Assembly (NCBI GenBank): GCA_002346675.1
Contig: DEAI01000032.1
Span: 1 to 33,137, forward strand
Direction: 5' to 3'
DNA: 33,137 bases
DNA from: Fidelibacterota bacterium UBA2986
Lineage (GTDB): Bacteria > Fidelibacterota > Marinisomatia > Marinisomatales > AB-629-J13
Shown here: one piece after another, positions 32,417 to 33,137 of the stretch
How positions within the stretch are numbered: position 1 is the first letter of the stretch
Layout of the letters: every line of letters starts with the position of its first letter
The notes under the pieces: model-generated
The model's input: the letters and a program-made list of their open reading frames with translations, nothing else
Told to the model about the DNA's origin: nothing
Database searches by the model: none
Made by a program: the position numbers and the translations under genes

Positions 32417-32482
32417 CTACTTCAATATCTCAATTTTCTTGGTCTGTATAAACTGATCTTTTACCAAATCAAGATCAGTTTG
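32417..32482 (-). pseudogene. Remnant of a T9SS sorting-domain C-terminus with a strong hairpin
   Basis: Directly after the TGA of the Kunitz gene, the same frame stays open for 21 codons and ends at TAG (32417-32419). Its last 14 codons read KDQFIQTKKIEILK, the typical end of a type A sorting domain (compare GEFIQTRKMVLLK at 32763). DNA identity to that tail is also visible (TTTATACAGACCA and TGAAGTAG in both). It is probably the 3' tip of a lost T9SS gene. An 11-bp perfect inverted repeat, AAACTGATCTT (32450-32460) and AAGATCAGTTT (32471-32481), overlaps it and begins one nt after the TGA. Confidence 0.55.
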
Positions 32483-32719
32483 TCATTCACAAGTATTTAC
32501 ACATTCTTCTAAAATATCAAATGCTTCAACTCCACAGCATCCTGTTATAAATTCTTCACATTTACTGCTATTTTGATTGTAATAGTATGTTGGACAAATC
32601 CCCTCACAAGGACCTAACTCAGGCACTATATAGCATTTACTATCTAGTAAATCTATTTTTTCGTCTTTATCCTCACAAGCCAAGAACAAAACTAATGAAA
32701 ACAGTAAAAGACGGCTCAT
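32483..32719 (-). CDS. Kunitz/BPTI-type lipoprotein
   Basis: A 78-aa protein. The lipoprotein signal is residues 1-15 (LLLFSLVLFLAC, lipobox LFLAC). Residues 29-77 follow the Kunitz pattern: C29-x8-C38-x15-C54-x7-C62-x10-C73-x3-C77, with GPC, YYYN and CEEFITGC at the expected places. The last long spacer is two residues shorter than in BPTI, and an extra Cys (C42) lies three residues after the reactive-site Cys plus one. The P1 position, just after C38, is Glu rather than Lys or Arg, so trypsin inhibition is not expected. A Glu-specific protease target is possible. It sits between a T9SS cargo gene and the selenoprotein gene on the same strand. Confidence 0.75.
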   Translation of the reverse strand: MSRLLLFSLVLFLACEDKDEKIDLLDSKCYIVPELGPCEGICPTYYYNQNSSKCEEFITGCCGVEAFDILEECVNTCE

Positions 32720-32762
32720 CTCTTGAAATTAGACCAGAATCATTTTTATTGAAAGAGCTGAA

Positions 32763-33137
32763 CTACTTCAGCAGCACCATCTTCCTGGTCTGTATAAACT
32801 CTCCAGCCTTGATCTGGTAAAGATAAACACCCGCACTGGCAGGTTTACCCATTGAGTCAGTTGCATCCCACTGTACCGACCTGAATCCCGCGGTCTGTGA
32901 TGTGTTTACCAGCTGTGTTATCTCTCTTCCCAGCATGTCATAAATGCTCAGAGTTACAAACGCATCTGATGGTAGGTCATACATGAGCGTTGTAACAGGG
33001 TTAAAGGGATTCGGGAAGTTCTGGTGCAGGGTGAATGTAGATGGAACTATAATTTCCTTTGCCAGTACATAGCTCTCTCTTGATGGAACAGTTAGCTCTC
33101 CGGAGCCCTCAAGAGTATAATCTTCTCCGTTTCCTGA
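32763..33137 (-). CDS. T9SS cargo protein, C-terminal part (gene runs off the window)
   Basis: The final 124 codons of a larger secreted protein whose frame is open to the window edge. After a short linker (LTVPSRESYVLAKEI) comes a complete type A sorting domain: FTLHQNFPNPFNPVTTLMYD, then VTLSIYDMLGREITQLV, SVQWDATDSMG, ASAGVYLYQIKAGEF and a basic end, RKMVLLK. The domain directs export through the T9SS outer-membrane translocon and is removed by a PorU-type sortase. The function of the mature protein cannot be seen. Confidence 0.93.
   Translation of the reverse strand, partial: SGNGEDYTLEGSGELTVPSRESYVLAKEIIVPSTFTLHQNFPNPFNPVTTLMYDLPSDAFVTLSIYDMLGREITQLVNTSQTAGFRSVQWDATDSMGKPASAGVYLYQIKAGEFIQTRKMVLLK

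Noticed and set aside
32483..32485. TGA of the Kunitz gene as a second selenocysteine codon
   Set aside because: The hairpin loop is only about 12 nt from the TGA, closer than usual for SECIS elements. The Kunitz domain is already complete before it, and the downstream residues are a sorting-domain tail rather than a redox fold.
1..33137. CRISPR array, insertion sequence or rRNA
   Set aside because: No regularly spaced repeats, no transposase-like protein and no rRNA-like sequence were seen on either strand.

Overview
The window looks like a low-GC Gram-negative chromosome from the Fibrobacteres-Chlorobi-Bacteroidetes (FCB) side of the tree, most likely Candidatus Marinimicrobia (SAR406) or a close relative. 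This is inference. It rests on a PorU-type sortase, two proteins with type IX secretion (T9SS) C-terminal sorting domains, the ECGVC-NGDG cysteine repeat I associate with Marinimicrobia secreted proteins, and generally AT-rich DNA. Clear GGAGG-type ribosome binding sites set it apart from typical Bacteroidetes. No mobile element, CRISPR array or rRNA was seen.

Layout. (a) 1-5140, minus strand: a motility locus with two flagellin genes, a small excisionase-type HTH gene between them, two tandem GT2-TPR glycosyltransferases and RNase HI. One flagellin has a near-consensus sigma-28 promoter. (b) 5337-14983, minus strand: housekeeping genes. These are an RDD membrane protein, a selenocysteine tRNA, SPOR-TPR, LapB-like and LapA-like proteins, MiaB, an M23 peptidase, a coiled-coil protein, SerA and aconitase. 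(c) 15100-18298, plus strand: the T9SS sortase PorU and Maf. (d) 18333-26742, minus strand: SMC, then HIT, RsmE, an outer-membrane barrel candidate, a zinc-type alcohol dehydrogenase, DoxX, a 59-aa membrane protein, a deoxynucleoside kinase, FolK and FolB, mostly overlapping or nearly so. (e) 26821-33137, minus strand: an accessory secretome. It holds a cohesin-like/FG-GAP protein with a sorting domain, a dockerin-bearing PNGase F-like protein, a selenoprotein lipoprotein, a Kunitz-type lipoprotein and the C-terminus of another T9SS cargo.

The main discovery is at 31701-32375. Two apparently separate ORFs are one frame interrupted by a single UGA. Read as selenocysteine, it gives a 224-aa lipoprotein with Cys-rich repeats and a thioredoxin-like domain carrying a Sec-Gly-Val-Cys redox motif, resembling the N-terminal domain of animal selenoprotein P. 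A SECIS-type hairpin begins 10 nt after the UGA, and a tRNA-Sec gene (anticodon TCA) lies in the same window at 5988-6083.

A second candidate system is the adjacent dockerin/PNGase F-like and cohesin-like/T9SS pair (26821-31486). It could be a surface-assembled deglycosylation complex that uses the secretion route served by PorU. A third is the flagellin plus glycosyltransferase cluster, which suggests glycosylated flagella.
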